Assembly: GCF_000519005.1 (NCBI RefSeq)
Contig: NZ_JAER01000002.1
Span: 640 to 64,639, forward strand
Reading direction: 5' to 3'
DNA length: 64,000 nucleotides
From: Nocardioides sp. J54
GTDB lineage: Bacteria; Actinomycetota; Actinomycetes; Propionibacteriales; Nocardioidaceae
The translations under genes were made by a program, and so were the position numbers. Within the stretch, counting starts at the first letter, position 1. Each line of letters opens with the position of its first letter. Positions 31,304 through 38,251 of this stretch are shown piece after piece. Below the pieces are notes generated by a model. That model did not search any database. It had not been told where the DNA came from and saw nothing but the letters and a program-made list of their open reading frames with translations.

Positions 31304-31320
31304 ACCCTAACGACTAGGGT
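31304..31320. promoter_or_regulatory. Back-to-back divergent leaderless promoters
   Basis: ACCCTA-ACGAC-TAGGGT: two TAGGGT -10 hexamers facing away from each other with a 5-bp gap, 13 nt and 12 nt from the starts at 31296 (minus) and 31327 (plus). The two polymerases could not bind at the same time. Confidence 0.65.
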
Positions 31321-31326
31321 CATGCC

Positions 31327-32052
31327 GTGAGTGGTCTCCCCGCATCTGCCCGCCTCGCGTGGTGGGGCACGGCGTGGCTGCAGGGCCGGATCGGGCCCGA
31401 CGCCTTCCTCGACGGCGTGCTCGGCGACGACGTCGCCCACGTCGTCGGCGGTCCCTCGGGCGCCTCTCCCCTGCTGCTCGAGCTCGCGGACGCCCGCAAC
31501 CGCGGGGCGACGGCCGTCGGCGCGTCCTTCCCGGCGCCCGGTGACCCCGCCGGCCTGCGCGGACCGCGGGACCTCAACGCGGCCGCCATCGACGCCGGCG
31601 AGGCAGCCCTGCTGCTGGGTGCCTCGAGCGCCCTGGTCCCGGCGCAGGTCGGCCAGGCGGTCGAGTGGACGCTGCTGCCGGCCGAGCGGCGTCCGCCGCC
31701 GGACCTGGGCGAGGCGGACCGGTCGCTGCGGGCCGCACTGCTCGAGGCGGCGGGCACCCTCGCCGAGCTGGACGTGGCGAGCTGGCAGCCGGAGGTCGCC
31801 GACCGCCTGCACGACCTGCGCACCGCCGTACCCCTCGAGGCGCCGGACGGCGTCCCCGGCCGCTGCATCGACCTCGCGGGCCGCGCGTTGCACCTCCTCG
31901 ACGTCGCCCGGCTCGCGCTCGAGGACGACGGCGGCGCCCTCAGCACCGCCGAGGCGACGGCGCGGCGCGCGGCCCTGGAGCCGCTGGAGCGGACCGCCCG
32001 GCACGCCCTCGGCGCCGCCTGCTCGCCCGACGGCTGGCCACCGTCACGGTGA
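31327..32052 (+). CDS. Conserved hypothetical protein next to serB
   Basis: A 241-residue soluble protein, Ala/Leu-rich and mostly helical, with no signal peptide or membrane segment. The N-terminal part (RLAWWGTAWLQGRIGPDAFL, then GDDVAHVVGG) and a C-terminal helical section are recognisable as the hypothetical protein that sits beside serB in many actinobacteria as I recall. No enzymatic motif could be identified. The GTG start at 31327 fits the leaderless promoter. Confidence 0.6.
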   Translation: MSGLPASARLAWWGTAWLQGRIGPDAFLDGVLGDDVAHVVGGPSGASPLLLELADARNRGATAVGASFPAPGDPAGLRGPRDLNAAAIDAGEAALLLGASSALVPAQVGQAVEWTLLPAERRPPPDLGEADRSLRAALLEAAGTLAELDVASWQPEVADRLHDLRTAVPLEAPDGVPGRCIDLAGRALHLLDVARLALEDDGGALSTAEATARRAALEPLERTARHALGAACSPDGWPPSR

Positions 32053-32083
32053 CCCGCCCGAGAGCCGATAGCCTGCAGCCGCG

Positions 32084-33304
32084 ATGAGCACTCACGACGC
32101 CCCCGACACGCTGCTGATCACCGTCACCGGGACCGACCGCCCCGGGGTCACCTCGGCAGTGCTGCAGACCCTCGCCGGCGCCGGCGTCTCCGTCGTCGAC
32201 CTCGAGCAGATGCTGATGCGCGGGCGGCTCGTGCTCGGCGTGCTCGTGACCGCTCCCCGCGACGGCAAGAAGCTGCGCAAGGCGGTCACCCAGACCGTCG
32301 AGGCGCTCGGGATGAACGTCGAGTTCGAGAAGGGGTCCGGTGACAACCGGAGCCGGTCGCCGCACCGCGCCCACGTCACCGTCATCGGCGCTCCGCTCAA
32401 GGCGTCTGGCATGGCCGCGATCGCGGGCCGGATCGCCGACTGCGGCGGCAACATCGACCGGATCGAGCGGATGGCGCGCTACCCCGTCACCGCGATCGAG
32501 CTGCACGTCTCGGGCGCCGCGCCGGACCGGCTCCGCACCCTGCTGGCCACCGAGGCGGCCCGCCACGGCATCGACGTCGCGGTCCAGCCGGCCAACCTGC
32601 TGCGCCACGGCATGCGGCTGATCGTGATGGACGTCGACTCCACGCTCATCCAGGGCGAGGTCATCGAGATGCTCGCCGAGCATGCGGGCTACGGCGCCGA
32701 GGTCGCCGACGTGACCGAGCGCGCCATGCGCGGCGAGCTCGACTTCGAGCAGTCGCTGCGGGCGCGGGTCAAGCTGCTGGCCGGGCTCGACGCCTCCGTG
32801 CTCGACGAGGTGTACGACGCCATCGTCGTCAACCCCGGCGCCCGGACGATGGTGCGCACGCTGCGCCGCCTCGGTTACCGCTTCGCGATCGTGTCCGGCG
32901 GCTTCAGCCAGATCACCGACCGGCTGGCCGCGGACCTGGGCATCCACCGCGCCCGCGCCAACACCCTCGAGATCGTCGACGGCCGGCTCACCGGCGAGGT
33001 CGTCGGTCCCGTCGTCGACCGGGCCGGGAAGGCGCAGGCGCTGCGCGAGTTCGCCGCCGACCTCGGTGTCCCGGTCGCCGCGACCATCGCGATCGGTGAC
33101 GGCGCCAACGACCTCGACATGCTCGACGCCGCCGGCCTGGGCATCGCCTACAACGCCCGCCCGGTGGTGCGCGAGGCCGCCGACACCTCGCTCAACGTGC
33201 CGTACCTCGACACGATCATGTACCTGCTCGGCATCAGCCGGGAGGAGATCGAGGCGGCCGACGCCGAGGCCGGGATCGTCACCCCGGCACCGCCGATCGC
33301 CTGA
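32084..33304 (+). CDS. serB: Phosphoserine phosphatase with N-terminal ACT domains
   Basis: Makes L-serine from phosphoserine. At 406 residues it has two N-terminal ACT-like domains (ITVTGTDRPGVTSAVLQT at about 10; VTVIGAPLKASGMAAIAG at about 97) and a C-terminal HAD phosphatase. The HAD motifs are DVDSTLIQGEVIEMLAEHAG with the nucleophile Asp near 186, SGGF near 270, the Lys in DRAGKAQAL, and GDGANDLDML. The ACT domains suggest serine feedback control, as known for the mycobacterial enzyme. A TAGCCT hexamer lies 15 nt before the ATG. Confidence 0.95.
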   Translation: MSTHDAPDTLLITVTGTDRPGVTSAVLQTLAGAGVSVVDLEQMLMRGRLVLGVLVTAPRDGKKLRKAVTQTVEALGMNVEFEKGSGDNRSRSPHRAHVTVIGAPLKASGMAAIAGRIADCGGNIDRIERMARYPVTAIELHVSGAAPDRLRTLLATEAARHGIDVAVQPANLLRHGMRLIVMDVDSTLIQGEVIEMLAEHAGYGAEVADVTERAMRGELDFEQSLRARVKLLAGLDASVLDEVYDAIVVNPGARTMVRTLRRLGYRFAIVSGGFSQITDRLAADLGIHRARANTLEIVDGRLTGEVVGPVVDRAGKAQALREFAADLGVPVAATIAIGDGANDLDMLDAAGLGIAYNARPVVREAADTSLNVPYLDTIMYLLGISREEIEAADAEAGIVTPAPPIA

Positions 33305-33329
33305 CCCGGAGCCGCCCGGAGCGGCCCGC

Positions 33330-33839
33330 CTAGGCGCGGGCGACGTGGAAGTGGCGCAGCCGGGCCTGCATCGCACCGATCTGCGCCCACGCGACCCCCA
33401 CGTCGAACAAGGCCGCGGTGCTGGTCGGGAAGGTGCCCAGCGCGATCGACTCCGAGGCCTCGCCCTCCCCGTCGTCGAGGAGCTGCACGACCATGCCCAT
33501 CGTCGGGTTGTGGCCGACGACCACGACCGTCCCGGTGTCGTCGGGCACGCCGCGGACGAGGTCGAGGACACCTTCCTCGTCGGTGCCGTAGAGGCCGCCG
33601 TCGTACTCGGGCTCGAGGGTCCAGCCAGCCCCGCCGGCGACCGCGGCCCAGGTCTCCCGGGTGCGGGCGGCGTAGGACACGAACGCGGCGTCGGGGACGA
33701 CCCCCTGCCCGGCCAGCCACTCCCCCAGCATCCGGGCCTCGACCCGGCCGCGCTCCTCGAGCACCCGGTCCACGTCGCTGGGTGCCCAGGGCTCGGCCTT
33801 GGCGTGCCGGATGATCACGAGGCGCCGGGTGGTCTGCAC
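33330..33839 (-). CDS. sixA: Histidine phosphatase family protein, SixA-type
   Basis: A 169-residue phosphohistidine phosphatase. The RHG-type motif is IIRHAKAEP near residue 9 (catalytic His), a second Arg is in SYAARTRETW and the second His is in VVVVGHNPTMG. Length and motif order match SixA, which removes phosphate from His residues of phosphotransfer domains. GTG start with TAGGGT 12 nt upstream. Convergent with serB, 25 bases apart. Confidence 0.87.
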   Translation of the reverse strand: MQTTRRLVIIRHAKAEPWAPSDVDRVLEERGRVEARMLGEWLAGQGVVPDAAFVSYAARTRETWAAVAGGAGWTLEPEYDGGLYGTDEEGVLDLVRGVPDDTGTVVVVGHNPTMGMVVQLLDDGEGEASESIALGTFPTSTAALFDVGVAWAQIGAMQARLRHFHVARA

Positions 33840-33845
33840 GTGCTC

Positions 33846-33851
33846 ACCCTA
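33846..33851 (-). promoter_or_regulatory. -10 hexamer of leaderless sixA
   Basis: TAGGGT on the minus strand, 12 nt before the GTG at 33839. Confidence 0.5.
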
Positions 33852-33873
33852 CGGCGTGCGCCATGCTGGGAGC

Positions 33874-34602
33874 GTGGATCCGTACGGCACGACCCACTAC
33901 GTCCCGCTGGCCGTGTTCGCGGTCGGCCTGGTCGTCGCGGTGGTGCTCGGTCGGCGGCACGCCTCCGAGCCGGAGCCGACCCGGCTCAGCCGGGCCTGGG
34001 CGCTGCTCATCCCGGTCGTGACGATCCCCTTCCAGGTCATCGACCTGGTCGCGAACTTCGACATCGGCGTCACCCTGCCGCTGCACCTGTGCGACCTGGC
34101 CTGGATCGCGGCGACCTGGGCGCTGTGGACCCACCGGCCGTTCCCGGTCGCGCTGACCTTCTTCTGGGGCCTGACGCTGACCATCCAGGGGGTCGTGACG
34201 CCCTCGCTGAACGAGGACCTTCCCCACCCGCGGTACTTCGCCTTCTGGGCGCTGCACCTGCTCATCGTGTGGGCGGCGGTCTACCTGGTCGTCGGGCTGC
34301 GGAAGGCACCCCGCTGGCGGGACTACCGCGCAGCAGTCCTGACGACGCTGGTGTGGGCGTCGGCGACGTACGCCTTCAACGTCGTCGCCGACACCAATTA
34401 CGGCTACCTGGTGCGGAAGCCGCGGTCGTCGATCCTCGACCTGCTGGGTCCGTGGCCGTGGTACGTCGTCCAGGAGATCCTGGTCGTCGTCACCGCATGG
34501 GCGTTGCTGACCCTGCTCGCGCAGCGATGGTCAGGCACCCATCGCGTGGAAGCCGCCGTCGACGTGCAGGATCTCGCCGGTCGTGGCCGGGAAGAGGTCT
34601 GA
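33874..34602 (+). CDS. TIGR02206/YwaF-family membrane protein
   Basis: A 242-residue integral membrane protein with six or seven hydrophobic segments. The family is recognised by LPLHLCDLAWIAATWAL, ALTFFWGLTLTIQGVVTPSL and FAFWALHLLIVWAAVYLVVG, with the conserved Asn-Tyr-Gly-Tyr-Leu motif (TNYGYL) near residue 172. Function unknown. The GTG at 33874 is the first start that keeps the family N-terminus. The last 24 codons run antisense into the 3' end of fabI, a 72-base overlap of convergent genes. Confidence 0.8.
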   Translation: MDPYGTTHYVPLAVFAVGLVVAVVLGRRHASEPEPTRLSRAWALLIPVVTIPFQVIDLVANFDIGVTLPLHLCDLAWIAATWALWTHRPFPVALTFFWGLTLTIQGVVTPSLNEDLPHPRYFAFWALHLLIVWAAVYLVVGLRKAPRWRDYRAAVLTTLVWASATYAFNVVADTNYGYLVRKPRSSILDLLGPWPWYVVQEILVVVTAWALLTLLAQRWSGTHRVEAAVDVQDLAGRGREEV

Positions 34603-35349
34603 GAGCAGCGCGCACACCGCGCGGGCAGTGGGCTCCTGGTCGGTGTTGTCCCAGCCGAGCGGCGCCCGGGTGCTCCACATCGACTCGAGGTCCTCGAAAC
34701 CCGGGATCGCCTTGGCCGCGAGGGTGCGCAGCGGGCCGGCCGAGACCAGGTTGACCCGGATGCCGTCGGCGCCGAGGTCGCGGGCCAGGTAGCGCGCGCA
34801 GGACTCGAGGCCGGCCTTGGCCACGCCCATCCAGTCGTAGACCGGCCAGGCGACGGTGGCGTCGAAGGTGAGGCCGACGACCGAGCTGCCGCTGGCCATC
34901 AGCGGGCGGCAGGCGACCGCGAGGGACTTCAGCGAGAACGCGGAGACCTCGACCGCCTGCGCGACGTCCTTCCACGGACCGTCGAGGAACTTGCCGCCGA
35001 GCAGCGTCTCGGGGTTGCCGTAGGCGATCGAGTGGACGACGCCGTGCAGCACGGCGTCCTCGCCGAGGACCTCGCGCACCGCGCCAGGCAGCGCCGCGAG
35101 GTGCTCCTCGTCGGTGACGTCGAGCTCGATGACGGCCGGCAGCTCGGGGAGCCGCTTGACGATCCGGCGGGTGATCCGCAGGGCCTGGCCGAAGTTCGAC
35201 ACGAGCACCGTCGCGCCCTGCTGCTGGGCGAACTTCGCGACCGCGAAGCCGATGGAGGTGTCGAGGGTGACGCCGGCAACCAGGACGTTCTTGCCGGCGA
35301 GGATGCCGTTGCGGTTGATCGTGCTGTCCGTGCTGGTGGTGTCGCTCAT
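34531..35349 (-). CDS. fabI: Enoyl-ACP reductase (NADH), FabI/InhA type
   Basis: Reduces trans-2-enoyl-ACP in the last step of the fatty-acid elongation cycle. 272 residues, like InhA. The NAD-binding region is LAGKNVLVAGVTLDTSIGFA, and the catalytic Tyr and Lys are in VYDWMGVAKAGLES (Tyr-x6-Lys), with LVSAGPLRTLAAKAIPGFED downstream as in InhA. It sits one base after the stop of fabG, the same fabG-inhA pair known from mycobacteria. Its 3' end is overlapped by the convergent membrane protein gene. Confidence 0.93.
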   Translation of the reverse strand: MSDTTSTDSTINRNGILAGKNVLVAGVTLDTSIGFAVAKFAQQQGATVLVSNFGQALRITRRIVKRLPELPAVIELDVTDEEHLAALPGAVREVLGEDAVLHGVVHSIAYGNPETLLGGKFLDGPWKDVAQAVEVSAFSLKSLAVACRPLMASGSSVVGLTFDATVAWPVYDWMGVAKAGLESCARYLARDLGADGIRVNLVSAGPLRTLAAKAIPGFEDLESMWSTRAPLGWDNTDQEPTARAVCALLSDLFPATTGEILHVDGGFHAMGA

Positions 35350-35350
35350 G

Positions 35351-36061
35351 TCAGTGCCCCATTCCGAGTCCGCCGTCGACCGGGATCACCGCGCCGGTGA
35401 CGTACGACGCCGACGGGCTGGCCAGCCAGAGCACGGCTCCGGCGACCTCCGTGGGGTCGGCGTACCGGCCGAGCGGGACCTGGCTCCGGATGCCTTCCTT
35501 CTGCTCGTCGGTGAGCACGGCCGTCATGTCGGTGTCGACGTAGCCGGGCGCGACGACGTTCGCGGTGATGGACCGCGGGCCGAGCTCGCGGGCCAGCGAG
35601 CGGGCCATGCCCACGAGGCCGGCCTTCGACGCGGCGTAGTTGACCTGGCCGGGCGAGCCGAGCAGGCCGACGACGCTGGAGATGAAGATGATGCGGCCCT
35701 TCTTCTGCCGCAGCATGCCCTTGGCGGCACGCTTGGCGAGGCGGAAGGACCCGGTGAGGTTGGTCTCGATGACCGAGCTCCAGTCGTCCTCCGACATGCG
35801 CAGCAGCAGGGTGTCGGCGGTGATGCCGGCGTTGGCGACCAGCACCTCGACGGGGCCGTGGGCCTCCTCGGCGGCGGTGAACGCGGCCTCGACGGCGGCC
35901 GGGTCGGTGATGTCGGCCTTGAGCTCCAGCGCGCCGTCGGGGGCGCCGCCGCTGCGGGTGGTGACGGCGACCTTGTCGCCGTTGGCGAGGAACGCTTCGG
36001 CGATGGCGCGGCCGATGCCGCGGTTGCCGCCGGTGACCAGGACGGATCGGGGTTCGTTCAC
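35351..36061 (-). CDS. fabG: 3-oxoacyl-ACP reductase
   Basis: A 236-residue SDR: LVTGGNRGIG at residues 8-17, NAG at about 88, catalytic Ser in IFISSVVGLLGSPG, and the intact Tyr-Ala-Ala-Ser-Lys in NYAASKAGLVGMAR, then NVVAPGYVDTDM. It reduces beta-ketoacyl-ACP with NADPH ahead of the neighbouring FabI, with which it is co-transcribed (1-base gap). GTG start, leaderless: TAGCGT lies 13 nt upstream. Confidence 0.92.
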   Translation of the reverse strand: MNEPRSVLVTGGNRGIGRAIAEAFLANGDKVAVTTRSGGAPDGALELKADITDPAAVEAAFTAAEEAHGPVEVLVANAGITADTLLLRMSEDDWSSVIETNLTGSFRLAKRAAKGMLRQKKGRIIFISSVVGLLGSPGQVNYAASKAGLVGMARSLARELGPRSITANVVAPGYVDTDMTAVLTDEQKEGIRSQVPLGRYADPTEVAGAVLWLASPSASYVTGAVIPVDGGLGMGH

Positions 36062-36068
36062 GTCTCCG

Positions 36069-36074
36069 ACGCTA
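36069..36074 (-). promoter_or_regulatory. -10 hexamer of the leaderless fabG-fabI operon
   Basis: TAGCGT on the minus strand, 13 nt before the GTG at 36061. Confidence 0.5.
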
Positions 36075-36159
36075 CGGGCGCGGGTGCCTGCCGCTCGCCC
36101 GCGGCAGGCACCAACTTCCCCGGCATCCCTTGTAGGGGTCCTACAAGGTCACCCGTGGG

Positions 36160-36375
36160 TCACTCGTCGTCCTCGAGGCGGAAGCCGATCTTCATGGTCA
36201 CCTGGAAGTGCTCGACCTGGCCGTCCTTGACCTGGCCACGGACCTGGGTGACCTCGAACCAGTCGAGGTGGCGGAGCGTCTGCCCGGCGCGCGAGACGCC
36301 GTTGCGGATGGCCTGGTCGATGCCGTCGGGCGACGTGCCGACGATCTCGCTGATGCGGTAGGTACGGTTCGACAT
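36160..36375 (-). CDS. Dodecin
   Basis: A 71-residue flavin-binding dodecin, which assembles into a hollow dodecamer that stores or buffers flavin. The whole fold is visible: RTYRISEIVGTSPDGIDQAI at the start, LRHLDWFEVTQVRGQV with the flavin-stacking Trp, then VEHFQVTMKIGFRLED. Leaderless: TAGGCT 13 nt before the ATG. Confidence 0.93.
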   Translation of the reverse strand: MSNRTYRISEIVGTSPDGIDQAIRNGVSRAGQTLRHLDWFEVTQVRGQVKDGQVEHFQVTMKIGFRLEDDE

Positions 36376-36382
36376 GCCGGTC

Positions 36383-36388
36383 AGCCTA
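36383..36388 (-). promoter_or_regulatory. -10 hexamer of leaderless dodecin gene
   Basis: TAGGCT on the minus strand, 13 nt before the ATG at 36375. Confidence 0.5.
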
Positions 36389-36405
36389 GTCCTCCGTGCC
36401 CGGCG

Positions 36406-36411
36406 TAGGCT
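36406..36411 (+). promoter_or_regulatory. -10 hexamer of leaderless DUF3099 gene
   Basis: TAGGCT, 12 nt before the ATG at 36418; the dodecin promoter is 18 bp away on the other strand. Confidence 0.5.
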
Positions 36412-36417
36412 GGGGCC

Positions 36418-36768
36418 ATGTCTTCCCCCCGCCACGGCCGTCAGGGGCCGGACGGTCGGCGGGAGCCGGAGCCGATCCGGATCACCACCGCGGGCGACAA
36501 CCCGCAGGCCGACATCGCACGGCGCCAGAAGAAGTACGCCATCGCCATGGGCATCCGCACCCTGTGCTTCATCGGTGCCGCGATCAGCGGCGCGGCGGGC
36601 ATCCACTGGCTCTGGCCGATCCTGATCCTCGCCTCGCTCTTCCTGCCGTACGTCGCCGTCGTGATGGCCAACGCCAACGACAGCCGCGCCTCGTCGCTGC
36701 CCCTCACCGGCGGCGGTGACGCGCAGCGCCAGCTCGGCCCCGGGGAGAAGGGTGACCATGGAGCCTGA
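36418..36768 (+). CDS. DUF3099 small membrane protein
   Basis: A 116-residue actinobacterial protein. After a basic, polar N-terminus (IRITTAGDNPQADIARRQKK) come two hydrophobic segments (TLCFIGAAISGAAGIHWLWP and ILILASLFLPYVAVVMAN), and a polar tail. This fits DUF3099, which has no known function. Overlaps the next small gene by 11 bases, so the two are probably translated together. Confidence 0.8.
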   Translation: MSSPRHGRQGPDGRREPEPIRITTAGDNPQADIARRQKKYAIAMGIRTLCFIGAAISGAAGIHWLWPILILASLFLPYVAVVMANANDSRASSLPLTGGGDAQRQLGPGEKGDHGA

Positions 36769-36955
36769 CCGCGACATCTGCTCGGCGAAGGACTGCCGCG
36801 CCGACGCGGTGTGGCAGCTGCAGTGGAACAACCCGAAGCTGCACACCCCCGACCGCCGCAAGACGTGGCTCGCCTGCGACGCCCACCGCCAGTCCCTCGC
36901 CGACTTCCTCGGCGCCCGCGGCTTCCTTCGCGACACCGTCCCCCACCCCTCCTGA
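36758..36955 (+). CDS. Small conserved protein with a likely zinc site
   Basis: A 65-residue protein. Cys8 and Cys13 (CSAKDC) and Cys40 and His43 (WLACDAH) could bind one zinc ion; the central HTPDRRKTWLAC stretch is the most distinctive part. Similar short proteins follow DUF3099 genes in other actinobacteria as I recall, sometimes under misleading names; no function is established. It ends just before the left 22-bp repeat array. Confidence 0.65.
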   Translation: MEPDRDICSAKDCRADAVWQLQWNNPKLHTPDRRKTWLACDAHRQSLADFLGARGFLRDTVPHPS

Positions 36956-36971
36956 CCCGACCCGTCGAGAC

Positions 36972-37037
36972 GTCACCTGTGGCACGTCGAGTGGTCACCT
37001 GTGGCGGGTTGAGTGGTCAGGAAGTGCCCGTTGAGTG
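36972..37037. repeat. 22-bp tandem repeat array, left of the DUF559 gene
   Basis: Three contiguous 22-bp units at 36972, 36994 and 37016, each ending in GAGTG and starting with GTCA; the first two share GTCACCTGTGGC. A partial unit precedes them (CCCGTCGAGAC at 36961-36971). Read on the minus strand the consensus is GAC-N3-TCAAC-N2-GCCACAGGT, the same as in the right array, so the arrays are inverted relative to each other. Confidence 0.85.
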
Positions 37038-37183
37038 GTCGGCGGCGTACGACGGGTCTCCTGGTCACAGCCGGCCCGGGATCGTCCACGAATCGTCCAC
37101 AACGGGCGGCGCCGCCTCGGCTGTCCACCGGCCCCGACCACTGGGGCAGACGGACCGATCGACGCAGCGCATCGTCGGCAGGC

Positions 37184-38104
37184 ATGGACCTCGACGACTT
37201 CCCGATCGGCCCCTTCCACCTGCGTGATGCCGACTCGCTCGGCGTGCGTCGACGACGGGTGCGGTCCGCGGAGCAACGCGGCCTCCTCGTGCGTCGTACT
37301 CGAGGCATCTACCAGCGTAGCGACCTGCCGGACACCCTCACCGAACGCGCCCAGGCCGTGTCCGCTGCGCTCGCCCCGCACCACGTGGCTGTCGACCGTA
37401 CGGCGGCGTGGCTCCACGGCGTCGACGTCTTCCCCGCTGGCGAGCTGGCCTCCGGCCCGCTCATCGAGAGCTGCGCATTGCGCGGGCGCACCCGGACCAG
37501 ACGCCCGGAGGTCGACGGCCGCTCGCGTGACCTGGCACCGGAGGACGTGATGACGGTGGCCGGGGTGCCGGTCACGACACCCTTGCGGACCGCGCTCGAC
37601 CTCGGTTGCCACCTGCACCAGCGCGACGCGTTCGCGGCGATGTGCCTCCTCGCCCGACGGCACGGGCTGACCACGCGGGACCTCCAGCGCGAGCTGCCCC
37701 GCTACCGCCGCCGGCGCGGGGTCGTCCAGCTCCGCATGCTGGTCCCGTGGGTGGACCCGCGCGTCGAGTCGCACCGCGAGGCATGGGTGCTGCTCGAGGT
37801 CGTCGGCCGCGGGATGCGCAAGCCGGAGCTCCAGCACTGGATCGAGGTCGAGGGCAAGCCGACCTTCCGACTCGACTTCGCCTGGCCGGACGCCCGGGTG
37901 TGCCTGGAGTACGACGGGTACGACGCCCACCTGCGCACCCCCGAGCAGCGGCAGTACGACGAGGAGCGGCGCCGCTGGCTGAGGGAGAACGGCTGGACGG
38001 TGATCGTCGTGCGCAACGGCGACTTCACCGGCAGGTCGCTGGACCGCTGGGTCCTCCAGCTGGCGCGAGCGTTGCGGCCGTCGTACACGAACCGGCGGTG
38101 GTGA
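37184..38104 (+). CDS. DUF559 / AbiEi-antitoxin-like protein with a Vsr-type nuclease fold
   Basis: A 306-residue protein. The N-terminal part (LRDADSLGVRRRRVRSAEQ, then RRTRGIYQ and HHVAVDRTAAWLHGV) matches the winged-helix region of AbiEi-like antitoxin proteins. Residues 195-300 match DUF559, a Vsr/PD-(D/E)xK-like nuclease fold: SHREAWVLLEVV, FRLDFAWPDARVCLEYDG with Asp231, Glu242 and Asp244 as candidate metal ligands, and RRRWLRENGWTVIVV. No AbiEii-like toxin or other partner gene is present. It stands alone between convergent genes, bracketed by inverted 22-bp repeat arrays. ATG 37184 was chosen because the domain starts there; the open frame before it runs through repeats. Activity is unproven. 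Confidence 0.75.
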   Translation: MDLDDFPIGPFHLRDADSLGVRRRRVRSAEQRGLLVRRTRGIYQRSDLPDTLTERAQAVSAALAPHHVAVDRTAAWLHGVDVFPAGELASGPLIESCALRGRTRTRRPEVDGRSRDLAPEDVMTVAGVPVTTPLRTALDLGCHLHQRDAFAAMCLLARRHGLTTRDLQRELPRYRRRRGVVQLRMLVPWVDPRVESHREAWVLLEVVGRGMRKPELQHWIEVEGKPTFRLDFAWPDARVCLEYDGYDAHLRTPEQRQYDEERRRWLRENGWTVIVVRNGDFTGRSLDRWVLQLARALRPSYTNRRW

Positions 38105-38118
38105 AAGCGACCACTCCT

Positions 38119-38240
38119 GACCTCTCACCAGGCCGCATCTGACGCTTCAACGCGCCACAACTGACGTCTCAACGGGCCACAGGTGACGTCTCAACGGGCC
38201 ACAGGTGACGTCTCAACGAGCCACGAGTGACGTCTCGAGG
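38119..38240. repeat. 22-bp tandem repeat array, right of the DUF559 gene
   Basis: Five contiguous 22-bp units start at 38119, 38141, 38163, 38185 and 38207, then a 12-bp partial unit. The third and fourth are identical; the first is degenerate (16 of 22 matching). Consensus GAC-N3-TCAAC-N2-GCCACAGGT on the plus strand. The array starts 14 bases after the gene's stop codon and ends 11 bases before the moaA stop. There are no spacers, so this is not a CRISPR array. Confidence 0.9.
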
Positions 38241-38251
38241 AGGGAGGAGGC

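Noticed and set aside
37013..37183. Upstream extension of the DUF559 gene
   Set aside because: The frame is open, but it reads through the end of the 22-bp repeat array and lacks any family similarity; the ATG at 37184 fits the domain start.
38119..38240. CRISPR array
   Set aside because: The 22-bp units follow each other with no spacers, and there are no cas genes in the window.
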